A stretch of 64,000 nt of DNA from NCBI RefSeq assembly GCF_041296385.1, contig NW_027184063.1, forward strand, positions 62,001-126,000. Reading direction: 5' to 3'. Within the stretch, counting starts at the first letter, position 1. Every line of letters begins with the position of its first letter. Below the pieces are notes generated by a model. It made no database searches and was not told the origin of the DNA. It saw only the letters and a program-made list of their open reading frames with translations. Position numbers and translations under genes: made by a program. Below, in pieces: positions 36,214 to 47,627 of the stretch. Source of the DNA: Aphelocoma coerulescens (lineage: Eukaryota > Chordata > Aves > Passeriformes > Corvidae).

Positions 36214-38481
36214 TGGTGTGTAACACCGGCTCTGGGTCCTTTGGCTGTGCAGGTGGCAGTCACGGCCTGGAGCAGGGCTGCTCCCGGGGGACAGCCTGGG
36301 GCAGGAGGCTGCTGGAGATTCATTCCCCACACTCCTTGTCATGAGGTGCTCGGAGTGATTGGAAAGGCTGTTGGCAGCAGGCAGTTCTCTGGGTTCAAGC
36401 TGTGGAGCTGTCAGCGGGAATGCAAAGGCCAAGCTGGTGAGCCTTTTGTCCTGGTGCCTTTAGTGTGTGAGCAGTCCCTGGTGCCGTTGTCTTTGGATCC
36501 TGAGTGTGGGAGAGGCAAGGCTTAGGATGGTGCGTAGAGCTGAGAAGGAAAGTGCCGAGAGCAGCGTGTGTGCTGCTGCTTTGAGGGGTGCAGTTGAAGT
36601 TGTAGGCAGCAAGAGCTTTCTCAGCTGGCCCTTTTGTGAGCTCTGCTTTTGCCAGATGACTTCCATCTTACCCTCTTACCATCTTAGCCTCTCATTTTTG
36701 CATATCCCAAACCCCCTTCCAAACATCCAGCAGCTGCTTGTAAAGAAGAAGTCCTAGAACAAAAAGCCAGTGCTGCCTTTCATAGCCCCTTTGCTGTCTA
36801 TGAAGTAGAGGAAAGAAGCTAGTGAGACGCACTTTCTTTCTCAACTCCATAGAGCGCATCCTTCTCTCAAGGTGGCAGAGTCCTTGGCGGAAGTGAAGCA
36901 TCTGCAGCTGCAGTTCAGACTGAGAGATGTGCCAGGACAGGAAACATTTGCTGACCTTCCCTGTTCCCTGTGCAACATGATTCTCGCATCCCAGTCACTT
37001 TCACACACCTTCGGTACCCCTGAGTCCAAGCAGCTAAAGCTCACAGAGACAGAAGTGTCAGGAAGGAAAACGTTCCAAAAGCACCCCCTTCTCTTATCAG
37101 CATATAAATTGTGCACAACAGGCTGCGGCACCGAACCTTCCTTCTCAGATAGACATGCCATCACACTTTTCACTCTTGCAGCTCGGTTGAAAAGCTCCAG
37201 CAGCTGCTCCCGCAATAGCAAAAGGTTCTAGAAGTGAAAGCCAGTTTGGGGCTGCACCTTCTCCTTGCCGCATGTAAGCCACACCAAACTCCCTGATGCA
37301 CTCTGTCCTCCCCTTCTCAAAGGAGTAGACGGTGGCATCAGGACACACCTGTGTCCCAGCAGCTGGGTGCCCAGCCGGGAGCAGGAGCAGGGCTGGGGCT
37401 GCTCCCAAAGTTGCCCCGCCCCAATGCCAGAGCCGGACATATGCTGAGGGGGGGCTGGATCAGGCTTTATTGTCCAGCTGCATGCCAGGAGTGAGCACAA
37501 AATCTACCTGCATTCTCTGCAGCATGCCATCCTGGAGCAGAGCCATTGCCAAAGGAAGCCGTGAGCCCGTGCCAAGCCAGTGCCGGAGTGGGATCCTAGC
37601 AGCACCTGTGGAAGCCGGGAGAGAGGAGCCCACCTGGAGCAGGTTCGTGCAGGATTAATCATCCCGTGGCTTCCCACCAGGGTCCTGTTGCTTCCAAAAG
37701 GCCCCACAGTGTCACTGTGGCCCCTCGGTTCCACCAGGTTCCATAGCGTCACTGTGGTGCCCAGGGTTCCGTCAGCTTCGCCAGCATCCCCACGGTCTGC
37801 AGAGCTCCCCGAGCTTCTGTGGTGTCACAGTGGAGGCAGGGTTGCATCAGGTTCCATAGCATCAGCACGGTCTCCAGGGCTCCCAGAGGTTCTGTGGTGT
37901 CACAGTGGAGGCAGGGTTGCATCAGGTTCCATAGCATCACCACAGTCTCCAGGGCTCCCTGAGCTTCTGTGGTGTCACAGTGGAGGCAGGGTTGCATCAG
38001 GTTCCATAGCATCAGCACGGTCTCCAGGGCTCCCAGAGGTTCTGTGGTGTCACAGAGGAGGCAGGGTTGCATCAGGTTCCATAGCATCAGCACGGTCTCC
38101 AGGGCTCCAAGAGCTTCTGTGGTGTCACAGAGGAGGCAGGGTTGCATCAGGTTCAATAGCATCAGCACGGTCTCCAGGGCTCCCCTGAGCTTCTGTGGTG
38201 GTGTCACAGAGGAGCCAGGCTTCCTTGTAGTTCCCCAGCATCACAAAGGCTCTCCTGGGAGCCACGGGTCACAAAGCACCGTGGGCTCTGTGCAGCCCCG
38301 CTGTGTCACAATGGCCGCTGGCTTCCACGAGCCCCCGCAGTGTCCCAGTGGGCCCCGTGGCTTTAGGAGTGGGTGGCTGGGAGTTGGTGCCAGCGGCTGG
38401 GGGAGCAGCAGCAGGGACTGTGTGTGGACAGTGCCATGGCCACTTGTGTGGCCACTGGTGTCTCTGTGCCAGGCACAGCCG
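36214..38481 (+). repeat. Macrosatellite copy 17
   Basis: 2,268 bp, subarray 37815-38190. G139, C804, C862, G1877, A1942. Its subarray matches its neighbour copy 16, consistent with local duplication or conversion. Confidence 0.97.
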
Positions 38482-40749
38482 TGGTGTGTAACACCGGCTC
38501 TGGGTCCTTTGGCTGTGCAGGTGGCAGTCACGGCCTGGAGCAGGGCTGCTCCCGGGGGACAGCCTGGGGCAGGAGGCTGCTGGAGATTCATTCCCCACAC
38601 TCCTTGTCATGAGGTGCTCGGAGTGATTGGAAAGGCTGTTGGCAGCAGGCAGTTCTCTGGGTTCAAGCTGTGGAGCTGTCAGCGGGAATGCAAAGGCCAA
38701 GCTGGTGAGCCTTTTGTCCTGGTGCCTTTAGTGTGTGAGCAGTCCCTGGTGCCGTTGTCTTTGGATCCTGAGTGTGGGAGAGGCAAGGCTTAGGATGGTG
38801 CGTAGAGCTGAGAAGGAAAGTGCCGAGAGCAGCGTGTGTGCTGCTGCTTTGAGGGGTGCAGTTGAAGTTGTAGGCAGCAAGAGCTTTCTCAGCTGGCCCT
38901 TTTGTGAGCTCTGCTTTTGCCAGATGACTTCCATCTTACCCTCTTACCATCTTAGCCTCTCATTTTTGCATATCCCAAACCCCCTTCCAAACATCCAGCA
39001 GCTGCTTGTAAAGAAGAAGTCCTAGAACAAAAAGCCAGTGCTGCCTTTCATAGCCCCTTTGCTGTCTATGAAGTAGAGGAAAGAAGCTAGTGAGACGCAC
39101 TTTCTTTCTCAACTCCATAGAGCGCATCCTTCTCTCAAGGTGGCAGAGTCCTTGGCGGAAGTGAAGCATCTGCAGCTGCAGTTCAGACTGAGAGATGTGC
39201 CAGGACAGGAAACATTTGCTGACCTTCCCTGTTCCCTGTGCAACATGATTCTCGCATCCCAGTCACTTTCACATACCTTCGGTATCCCTGAGTCCAAGCA
39301 GCTAAAGCTCACAGAGACAGAAGTGTCAGGAAGGAAAACGTTCCAAAAGCACCCCCTTCTCTTATCAGCATATAAATTGTGCACAACAGGCTGCGGCACC
39401 GAACCTTCCTTCTCAGATAGACATGCCATCACACTTTTCACTCTTGCAGCTCGGTTGAAAAGCTCCAGCAGCTGCTCCCGCAATAGCAAAAGGTTCTAGA
39501 AGTGAAAGCCAGTTTGGGGCTGCACCTTCTCCTTGCCGCATGTAAGCCACACCAAACTCCCTGATGCACTCTGTCCTCCCCTTCTCAAAGGAGTAGACGG
39601 TGGCATCAGGACACACCTGTGTCCCAGCAGCTGGGTGCCCAGCCGGGAGCAGGAGCAGGGCTGGGGCTGCTCCCAAAGTTGCCCCGCCCCAATGCCAGAG
39701 CCGGACATATGCTGAGGGGGGGCTGGATCAGGCTTTATTGTCCAGCTGCATGCCAGGAGTGAGCACAAAATCTACCTGCATTCTCTGCAGCATGCCATCC
39801 TGGAGCAGAGCCATTGCCAAAGGAAGCCGTGAGCCCGTGCCAAGCCAGTGCCGGAGTGGGATCCTAGCAGCACCTGTGGAAGCCGGGAGAGAGGAGCCCA
39901 CCTGGAGCAGGTTCGTGCAGGATTAATCATCCCGTGGCTTCCCACCAGGGTCCTGTTGCTTCCAAAAGGCCCCACAGTGTCACTGTGGCCCCTCGGTTCC
40001 ACCAGGTTCCAGAGCGTCACTGTGGTGCCCAGGGTTCCGTCAGCTTCGCCAGCATCCCCACGGTCTGCAGAGCTCCCCGAGCTTCTGTGGTGTCACAGTG
40101 GAGGCAGGGTTGCATCAGGTTCCATAGCATCAGCACGGTCTCCAGGGCTCCCAGAGGTTCTGTGGTGTCACAGTGGAGGCAGGGTTGCATCAGGTTCCAT
40201 AGCATCACCACAGTCTCCAGGGCTCCCTGAGCTTCTGTGGTGTCACAGTGGAGGCAGGGTTGCATCAGGTTCCATAGCATCAGCACGGTCTCCAGGGCTC
40301 CCAGAGGTTCTGTGGTGTCACAGAGGAGGCAGGGTTGCATCAGGTTCCATAGCATCACCACGGTCTCCAGGGCTCCAAGAGCTTCTGTGGTGTCACAGAG
40401 GAGGCAGGGTTGCATCAGGTTCCATAGCATCAGCACGGTCTCCAGGGCTCCCCTGAGCTTCTGTGGTGGTGTCACAGAGGAGCCAGGCTTCTTTGTAGTT
40501 CCCCAGCATCACAAAGGCTCTCCTGGGAGCCACGGGTCACAAAGCACCGTGGGCTCTGTGCAGCCCCGCTGTGTCACAATGGCCGCTGGCTTCCACGAGC
40601 CCCCGCAGTGTCCCAGTGGGCCCCGTGGCTTTAGGAGTGGGTGGCTGGGAGTTGGTGCCAGCGGCTGGGGGAGCAGCAGCAGGGACTGTGTGTGGACAGT
40701 GCCATGGCCACTTGTGTGGCCACTGGTGTCTCTGTGCCAGGCACAGCCG
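38482..40749 (+). repeat. Macrosatellite copy 18
   Basis: 2,268 bp, subarray 40083-40458. T793, T804, C862, G1531: the full copy-5 haplotype, 13 units away. Private C-to-T at offset 2011 (position 40492). Confidence 0.97.
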
Positions 40750-43017
40750 TGGTGTGTAACACCGGCTCTGGGTCCTTTGGCTGTGCAGGTGGCAGTCACG
40801 GCCTGGAGCAGGGCTGCTCCCGGGGGACAGCCTGGGGCAGGAGGCTGCTGGAGATTCATTCCCCACACTCCTTGTCATGAGGTGCTCAGAGTGATTGGAA
40901 AGGCTGTTGGCAGCAGGCAGTTCTCTGGGTTCAAGCTGTGGAGCTGTCAGCGGGAATGCAAAGGCCAAGCTGGTGAGCCTTTTGTCCTGGTGCCTTTAGT
41001 GTGTGAGCAGTCCCTGGTGCCGTTGTCTTTGGATCCTGAGTGTGGGAGAGGCAAGGCTTAGGATGGTGCGTAGAGCTGAGAAGGAAAGTGCCGAGAGCAG
41101 CGTGTGTGCTGCTGCTTTGAGGGGTGCAGTTGAAGTTGTAGGCAGCAAGAGCTTTCTCAGCTGGCCCTTTTGTGAGCTCTGCTTTTGCCAGATGACTTCC
41201 ATCTTACCCTCTTACCATCTTAGCCTCTCATTTTTGCATATCCCAAACCCCCTTCCAAACATCCAGCAGCTGCTTGTAAAGAAGAAGTCCTAGAACAAAA
41301 AGCCAGTGCTGCCTTTCATAGCCCCTTTGCTGTCTATGAAGTAGAGGAAAGAAGCTAGTGAGACGCACTTTCTTTCTCAACTCCATAGAGCGCATCCTTC
41401 TCTCAAGGTGGCAGAGTCCTTGGCGGAAGTGAAGCATCTGCAGCTGCAGTTCAGACTGAGAGATGTGCCAGGACAGGAAACATTTGCTGACCTTCCCTGT
41501 TCCCTGTGCAACATGATTCTCGCATCCCAGTCACTTTCACACACCTTCGGTATCCCTGAGTCCAAGCAGCTAAAGCTCACAGAGACAGAAGTGTCAGGAA
41601 GGAAAACGTTCCAAAAGCACCCCCTTCTCTTATCAGCATATAAATTGTGCACAACAGGCTGCGGCACCGAACCTTCCTTCTCAGATAGACATGCCATCAC
41701 ACTTTTCACTCTTGCAGCTCGGTTGAAAAGCTCCAGCAGCTGCTCCCGCAATAGCAAAAGGTTCTAGAAGTGAAAGCCAGTTTGGGGCTGCACCTTCTCC
41801 TTGCCGCATGTAAGCCACACCAAACTCCCTGATGCACTCTGTCCTCCCCTTCTCAAAGGAGTAGACGGTGGCATCAGGACACACCTGTGTCCCAGCAGCT
41901 GGGTGCCCAGCCGGGAGCAGGAGCAGGGCTGGGGCTGCTCCCAAAGTTGCCCCGCCCCAATGCCAGAGCCGGACATATGCTGAGGGGGGGCTGGATCAGG
42001 CTTTATTGTCCAGCTGCATGCCAGGAGTGAGCACAAAATCTACCTGCATTCTCTGCAGCATGCCATCCTGGAGCAGAGCCATTGCCAAAGGAAGCCGTGA
42101 GCCCGTGCCAAGCCAGTGCCGGAGTGGGATCCTAGCAGCACCTGTGGAAGCCGGGAGAGAGGAGCCCACCTGGAGCAGGTTCGTGCAGGATTAATCATCC
42201 CGTGGCTTCCCACCAGGGTCCTGTTGCTTCCAAAAGGCCCCACAGTGTCACTGTGGCCCCTCGGTTCCACCAGGTTCCAGAGCGTCACTGTGGTGCCCAG
42301 GGTTCCGTCAGCTTCGCCAGCATCCCCACGGTCTGCAGAGCTCCCCGAGCTTCTGTGGTGTCACAGTGGAGGCAGGGTTGCATCAGGTTCCATAGCATCA
42401 GCACGGTCTCCAGGGCTCCCAGAGGTTCTGTGGTGTCACAGTGGAGGCAGGGTTGCATCAGGTTCCATAGCATCACCACAGTCTCCAGGGCTCCCTGAGC
42501 TTCTGTGGTGTCACAGTGGAGGCAGGGTTGCATCAGGTTCCATAGCATCAGCACGGTCTCCAGGGCTCCCAGAGGTTCTGTGGTGTCACAGAGGAGGCAG
42601 GGTTGCATCAGGTTCCATAGCATCACCACGGTCTCCAGGGCTCCAAGAGCTTCTGTGGTGTCACAGAGGAGGCAGGGTTGCATCAGGTTCCATAGCATCA
42701 GCACGGTCTCCAGGGCTCCCCTGAGCTTCTGTGGTGGTGTCACAGAGGAGCCAGGCTTCCTTGTAGTTCCCCAGCATCACAAAGGCTCTCCTGGGAGCCA
42801 CGGGTCACAAAGCACCGTGGGCTCTGTGCAGCCCCGCTGTGTCACAATGGCCGCTGGCTTCCACGAGCCCCCGCAGTGTCCCAGTGGGCCCCGTGGCTTT
42901 AGGAGTGGGTGGCTGGGAGTTGGTGCCAGCGGCTGGGGGAGCAGCAGCAGGGACTGTGTGTGGACAGTGCCATGGCCACTTGTGTGGCCACTGGTGTCTC
43001 TGTGCCAGGCACAGCCG
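40750..43017 (+). repeat. Macrosatellite copy 19
   Basis: 2,268 bp, subarray 42351-42726. A139, T804, C862, G1531; the last copy with G1531. Confidence 0.97.
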
Positions 43018-45284
43018 TGGTGTGTAACACCGGCTCTGGGTCCTTTGGCTGTGCAGGTGGCAGTCACGGCCTGGAGCAGGGCTGCTCCCGGGGGACAGCC
43101 TGGGGCAGGAGGCTGCTGGAGATTCATTCCCCACACTCCTTGTCATGAGGTGCTCAGAGTGATTGGAAAGGCTGTTGGCAGCAGGCAGTTCTCTGGGTTC
43201 AAGCTGTGGAGCTGTCAGCGGGAATGCAAAGGCCAAGCTGGTGAGCCTTTTGTCCTGGTGCCTTTAGTGTGTGAGCAGTCCCTGGTGCCGTTGTCTTTGG
43301 ATCCTGAGTGTGGGAGAGGCAAGGCTTAGGATGGTGCGTAGAGCTGAGAAGGAAAGTGCCGAGAGCAGCGTGTGTGCTGCTGCTTTGAGGGGTGCAGTTG
43401 AAGTTGTAGGCAGCAAGAGCTTTCTCAGCTGGCCCTTTTGTGAGCTCTGCTTTTGCCAGATGACTTCCATCTTACCCTCTTACCATCTTAGCCTCTCATT
43501 TTTGCATATCCCAAACCCCCTTCCAAACATCCAGCAGCTGCTTGTAAAGAAGAAGTCCTAGAACAAAAAGCCAGTGCTGCCTTTCATAGCCCCTTTGCTG
43601 TCTATGAAGTAGAGGAAAGAAGCTAGTGAGACGCACTTTCTTTCTCAACTCCATAGAGCGCATCCTTCTCTCAAGGTGGCAGAGTCCTTGGCGGAAGTGA
43701 AGCATCTGCAGCTGCAGTTCAGACTGAGAGATGTGCCAGGACAGGAAACATTTGCTGACCTTCCCTGTTCCCTGTGCAACATGATTCTCGCATCCCAGTC
43801 ACTTTCACACACCTTCGGTATCCCTGAGTCCAAGCAGCTAAAGCTCACAGAGACAGAAGTGTCAGGAAGGAAAACGTTCCAAAAGCACCCCCTTCTCTTA
43901 TCAGCATATAAATTGTGCACAACAGGCTGCGGCACCGAACCTTCCTTCTCAGATAGACATGCCATCACACTTTTCACTCTTGCAGCTCGGTTGAAAAGCT
44001 CCAGCAGCTGCTCCCGCAATAGCAAAAGGTTCTAGAAGTGAAAGCCAGTTTGGGGCTGCACCTTCTCCTTGCCGCATGTAAGCCACACCAAACTCCCTGA
44101 TGCACTCTGTCCTCCCCTTCTCAAAGGAGTAGACGGTGGCATCAGGACACACCTGTGTCCCAGCAGCTGGGTGCCCAGCCGGGAGCAGGAGCAGGGCTGG
44201 GGCTGCTCCCAAAGTTGCCCCGCCCCAATGCCAGAGCCGGACATATGCTGAGGGGGGGCTGGATCAGGCTTTATTGTCCAGCTGCATGCCAGGAGTGAGC
44301 ACAAAATCTACCTGCATTCTCTGCAGCATGCCATCCTGGAGCAGAGCCATTGCCAAAGGAAGCCGTGAGCCCGTGCCAAGCCAGTGCCGGAGTGGGATCC
44401 TAGCAGCACCTGTGGAAGCCGGGAGAGAGGAGCCCACCTGGAGCAGGTTCGTGCAGGATTAATCATCCCGTGGCTTCCCACCAGGGTCCTGTTGCTTCCA
44501 AAAGGCCCCACAGTGTCACTGTGGCCCCTCGGTTCCACCAGGTTCCATAGCGTCACTGTGGTGCCCAGGGTTCCGTCAGCTTCGCCAGCATCCCCACGGT
44601 CTGCAGAGCTCCCCGAGCTTCTGTGGTGTCACAGTGGAGGCAGGGTTGCATCAGGTTCCATAGCATCAGCACGGTCTCCAGGGCTCCCAGAGGTTCTGTG
44701 GTGTCACAGTGGAGGCAGGGTTGCATCAGGTTCCATAGCATCACCACAGTCTCCAGGGCTCCCTGAGCTTCTGTGGTGTCACAGTGGAGGCAGGGTTGCA
44801 TCAGGTTCCATAGCATCAGCACGGTCTCCAGGGCTCCCAGAGGTTCTGTGGTGTCACAGAGGAGGCAGGGTTGCATCAGGTTCCATAGCATCACCACGGT
44901 CTCCAGGGCTCCAAGAGCTTCTGTGGTGTCACCGAGGAGGCAGGGTTGCATCAGGTTCAATAGCATCAGCACGGTCTCCAGGGCTCCCCTGAGCTTCTGT
45001 GGTGGTGTCACAGAGGAGCCAGGCTTCCTTGTAGTTCCCCAGCATCACAAAGGCTCTCCTGGGAGCCACGGGTCACAAAGCACCTTGGCTCTGTGCAGCC
45101 CCGCTGTGTCACAATGGCCGCTGGCTTCCACGAGCCCCCGCAGTGTCCCAGTGGGCCCCGTGGCTTTAGGAGTGGGTGGCTGGGAGTTGGTGCCAGCGGC
45201 TGGGGGAGCAGCAGCAGGGACTGTGTGTGGACAGTGCCATGGCCACTTGTGTGGCCACTGGTGTCTCTGTGCCAGGCACAGCCG
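43018..45284 (+). repeat. Macrosatellite copy 20 (2,267 bp)
   Basis: One base shorter: at positions 45083-45090 the usual CACCGTGGGCTC reads CACCTTGGCTC (one substitution plus one deletion). Subarray 44619-44994 with C1916 and A1942. A139, T804, C862. Confidence 0.97.
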
Positions 45285-47627
45285 TGGTGTGTAACACCGG
45301 CTCTGGGTCCTTTGGCTGTGCAGGTGGCAGTCACGGCCTGGAGCAGGGCTGCTCCCAGGGGACAGCCTGGGGCAGGAGGCTGCTGGAGATTCATTCCCCA
45401 CACTCCTTGTCATGAGGTGCTCAGAGTGATTGGAAAGGCTGTTGGCAGCAGGCAGTTCTCTGGGTTCAAGCTGTGGAGCTGTCAGCGGGAATGCAAAGGC
45501 CAAGCTGGTGAGCCTTTTGTCCTGGTGCCTTTAGTGTGTGAGCAGTCCCTGGTGCCGTTGTCTTTGGATCCTGAGTGTGGGAGAGGCAAGGCTTAGGATG
45601 GTGCGTAGAGCTGAGAAGGAAAGTGCCGAGAGCAGCGTGTGTGCTGCTGCTTTGAGGGGTGCAGTTGAAGTTGTAGGCAGCAAGAGCTTTCTCAGCTGGC
45701 CCTTTTGTGAGCTCTGCTTTTGCCAGATGACTTCCATCTTACCCTCTTACCATCTTAGCCTCTCATTTTTGCATATCCCAAACCCCCTTCCAAACATCCA
45801 GCAGCTGCTTGTAAAGAAGAAGTCCTAGAACAAAAAGCCAGTGCTGCCTTTCATAGCCCCTTTGCTGTCTATGAAGTAGAGGAAAGAAGCTAGTGAGACG
45901 CACTTTCTTTCTCAACTCCATACAGCGCATCCTTCTCTCAAGGTGGCAGAGTCCTTGGCGGAAGTGAAGCATCTGCAGCTGCAGTTCAGACTGAGAGATG
46001 TGCCAGGACAGGAAACATTTGCTGACCTTCCCTGTTCCCTGTGCAACATGATTCTCGCATCCCAGTCACTTTCACACACCTTCGGTATCCCTGAGTCCAA
46101 GCAGCTAAAGCTCACAGAGACAGAAGTGTCAGGAAGGAAAACGTTCCAAAAGCACCCCCTTCTCTTATCAGCATATAAATTGTGCACAACAGGCTGCGGC
46201 ACCGAACCTTCCTTCTCAGATAGACATGCCATCACACTTTTCACTCTTGCAGCTCGGTTGAAAAGCTCCAGCAGCTGCTCCCGCAATAGCAAAAGGTTCT
46301 AGAAGTGAAAGCCAGTTTGGGGCTGCACCTTCTCCTTGCCGCATGTAAGCCACACCAAACTCCCTGATGCACTCTGTCCTCCCCTTCTCAAAGGAGTAGA
46401 CGGTGGCATCAGGACACACCTGTGTCCCAGCAGCTGGGTGCCCAGCCGGGAGCAGGAGCAGGGCTGGGGCTGCTCCCAAAGTTGCCCCGCCCCAATGCCA
46501 GAGCCGGACATATGCTGAGGGGGGGCTGGATCAGGCTTTATTGTCCAGCTGCATGCCAGGAGTGAGCACAAAATCTACCTGCATTCTCTGCAGCATGCCA
46601 TCCTGGAGCAGAGCCATTGCCAAAGGAAGCCGTGAGCCCGTGCCAAGCCAGTGCCGGAGTGGGATCCTAGCAGCACCTGTGGAAGCCGGGAGAGAGGAGC
46701 CCACCTGGAGCAGGTTCGTGCAGGATTAATCATCCCGTGGCTTCCCACCAGGGGCCTGTTGCTTCCAAAAGGCCCCACAGTGTCACTGTGGCCCCTCGGT
46801 TCCACCAGGTTCCATAGCGTCACTGTGGTGCCCAGGGTTCCGTCAGCTTCGCCAGCATCCCCACGGTCTGCAGAGCTCCCCGAGCTTCTGTGGTGTCACA
46901 GTGGAGGCAGGGTTGCATCAGGTTCCATAGCATCAGCACGGTCTCCAGGGCTCCCAGAGGTTCTGTGGTGTCACAGTGGAGGCAGGGTTGCATCAGGTTC
47001 CATAGCATCACCACAGTCTCCAGGGCTCCCTGAGCTTCTGTGGTGTCACAGTGGAGGCAGGGTTGCATCAGGTTCCATAGCATCAGCACGGTCTCCAGGG
47101 CTCCCTGAGCTTCTGTGGTGTCACAGTGGAGGCAGGGTTGCATCAGGTTCCATAGCATCAGCACGGTCTCCAGGGCTCCCAGAGGTTCTGTGGTGTCACA
47201 GAGGAGGCAGGGTTGCATCAGGTTCCATAGCATCACCACGGTCTCCAGGGCTCCAAGAGCTTCTGTGGTGTCACAGAGGAGGCAGGGTTGCATCAGGTTC
47301 AATAGCATCAGCACGGTCTCCAGGGCTCCCCTGAGCTTCTGTGGTGGTGTCACAGAGGAGCCAGGCTTCCTTGTAGTTCCCCAGCATCACAAAGGCTCTC
47401 CTGGGAGCCACGGGTCACAAAGCACCGTGGGCTCTGTGCAGCCCCGCTGTGTCACAATGGCCGCTGGCTTCCACGAGCCCCCGCAGTGTCCCAGTGGGCC
47501 CCGTGGCTTTAGGAGTGGGTGGCTGGGAGTTGGTGCCAGCGGCTGGGGGAGCAGCAGCAGGGACTGTGTGTGGACAGTGCCATGGCCACTTGTGTGGCCA
47601 CTGGTGTCTCTGTGCCAGGCACAGCCG
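45285..47627 (+). repeat. Macrosatellite copy 21, long (2,343 bp)
   Basis: Exactly 75 bp longer than the modal unit; subarray 46886-47336 has six well-preserved subunits. A73, A139, C639 (shared only with copy 28), T804, C862, private G1470 (position 46754). Confidence 0.97.
46886..47336 (+). repeat. Minisatellite expansion in copy 21 (six subunits)
   Basis: Subunits start at 46886, 46961, 47036, 47111, 47186 and 47261. The extra subunit makes two consecutive CAGTGG subunits, both followed by ATCAGCACGG and joined by a CCCTGAGC junction at about 47102-47110. The alternating type order is interrupted there. Confidence 0.93.
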
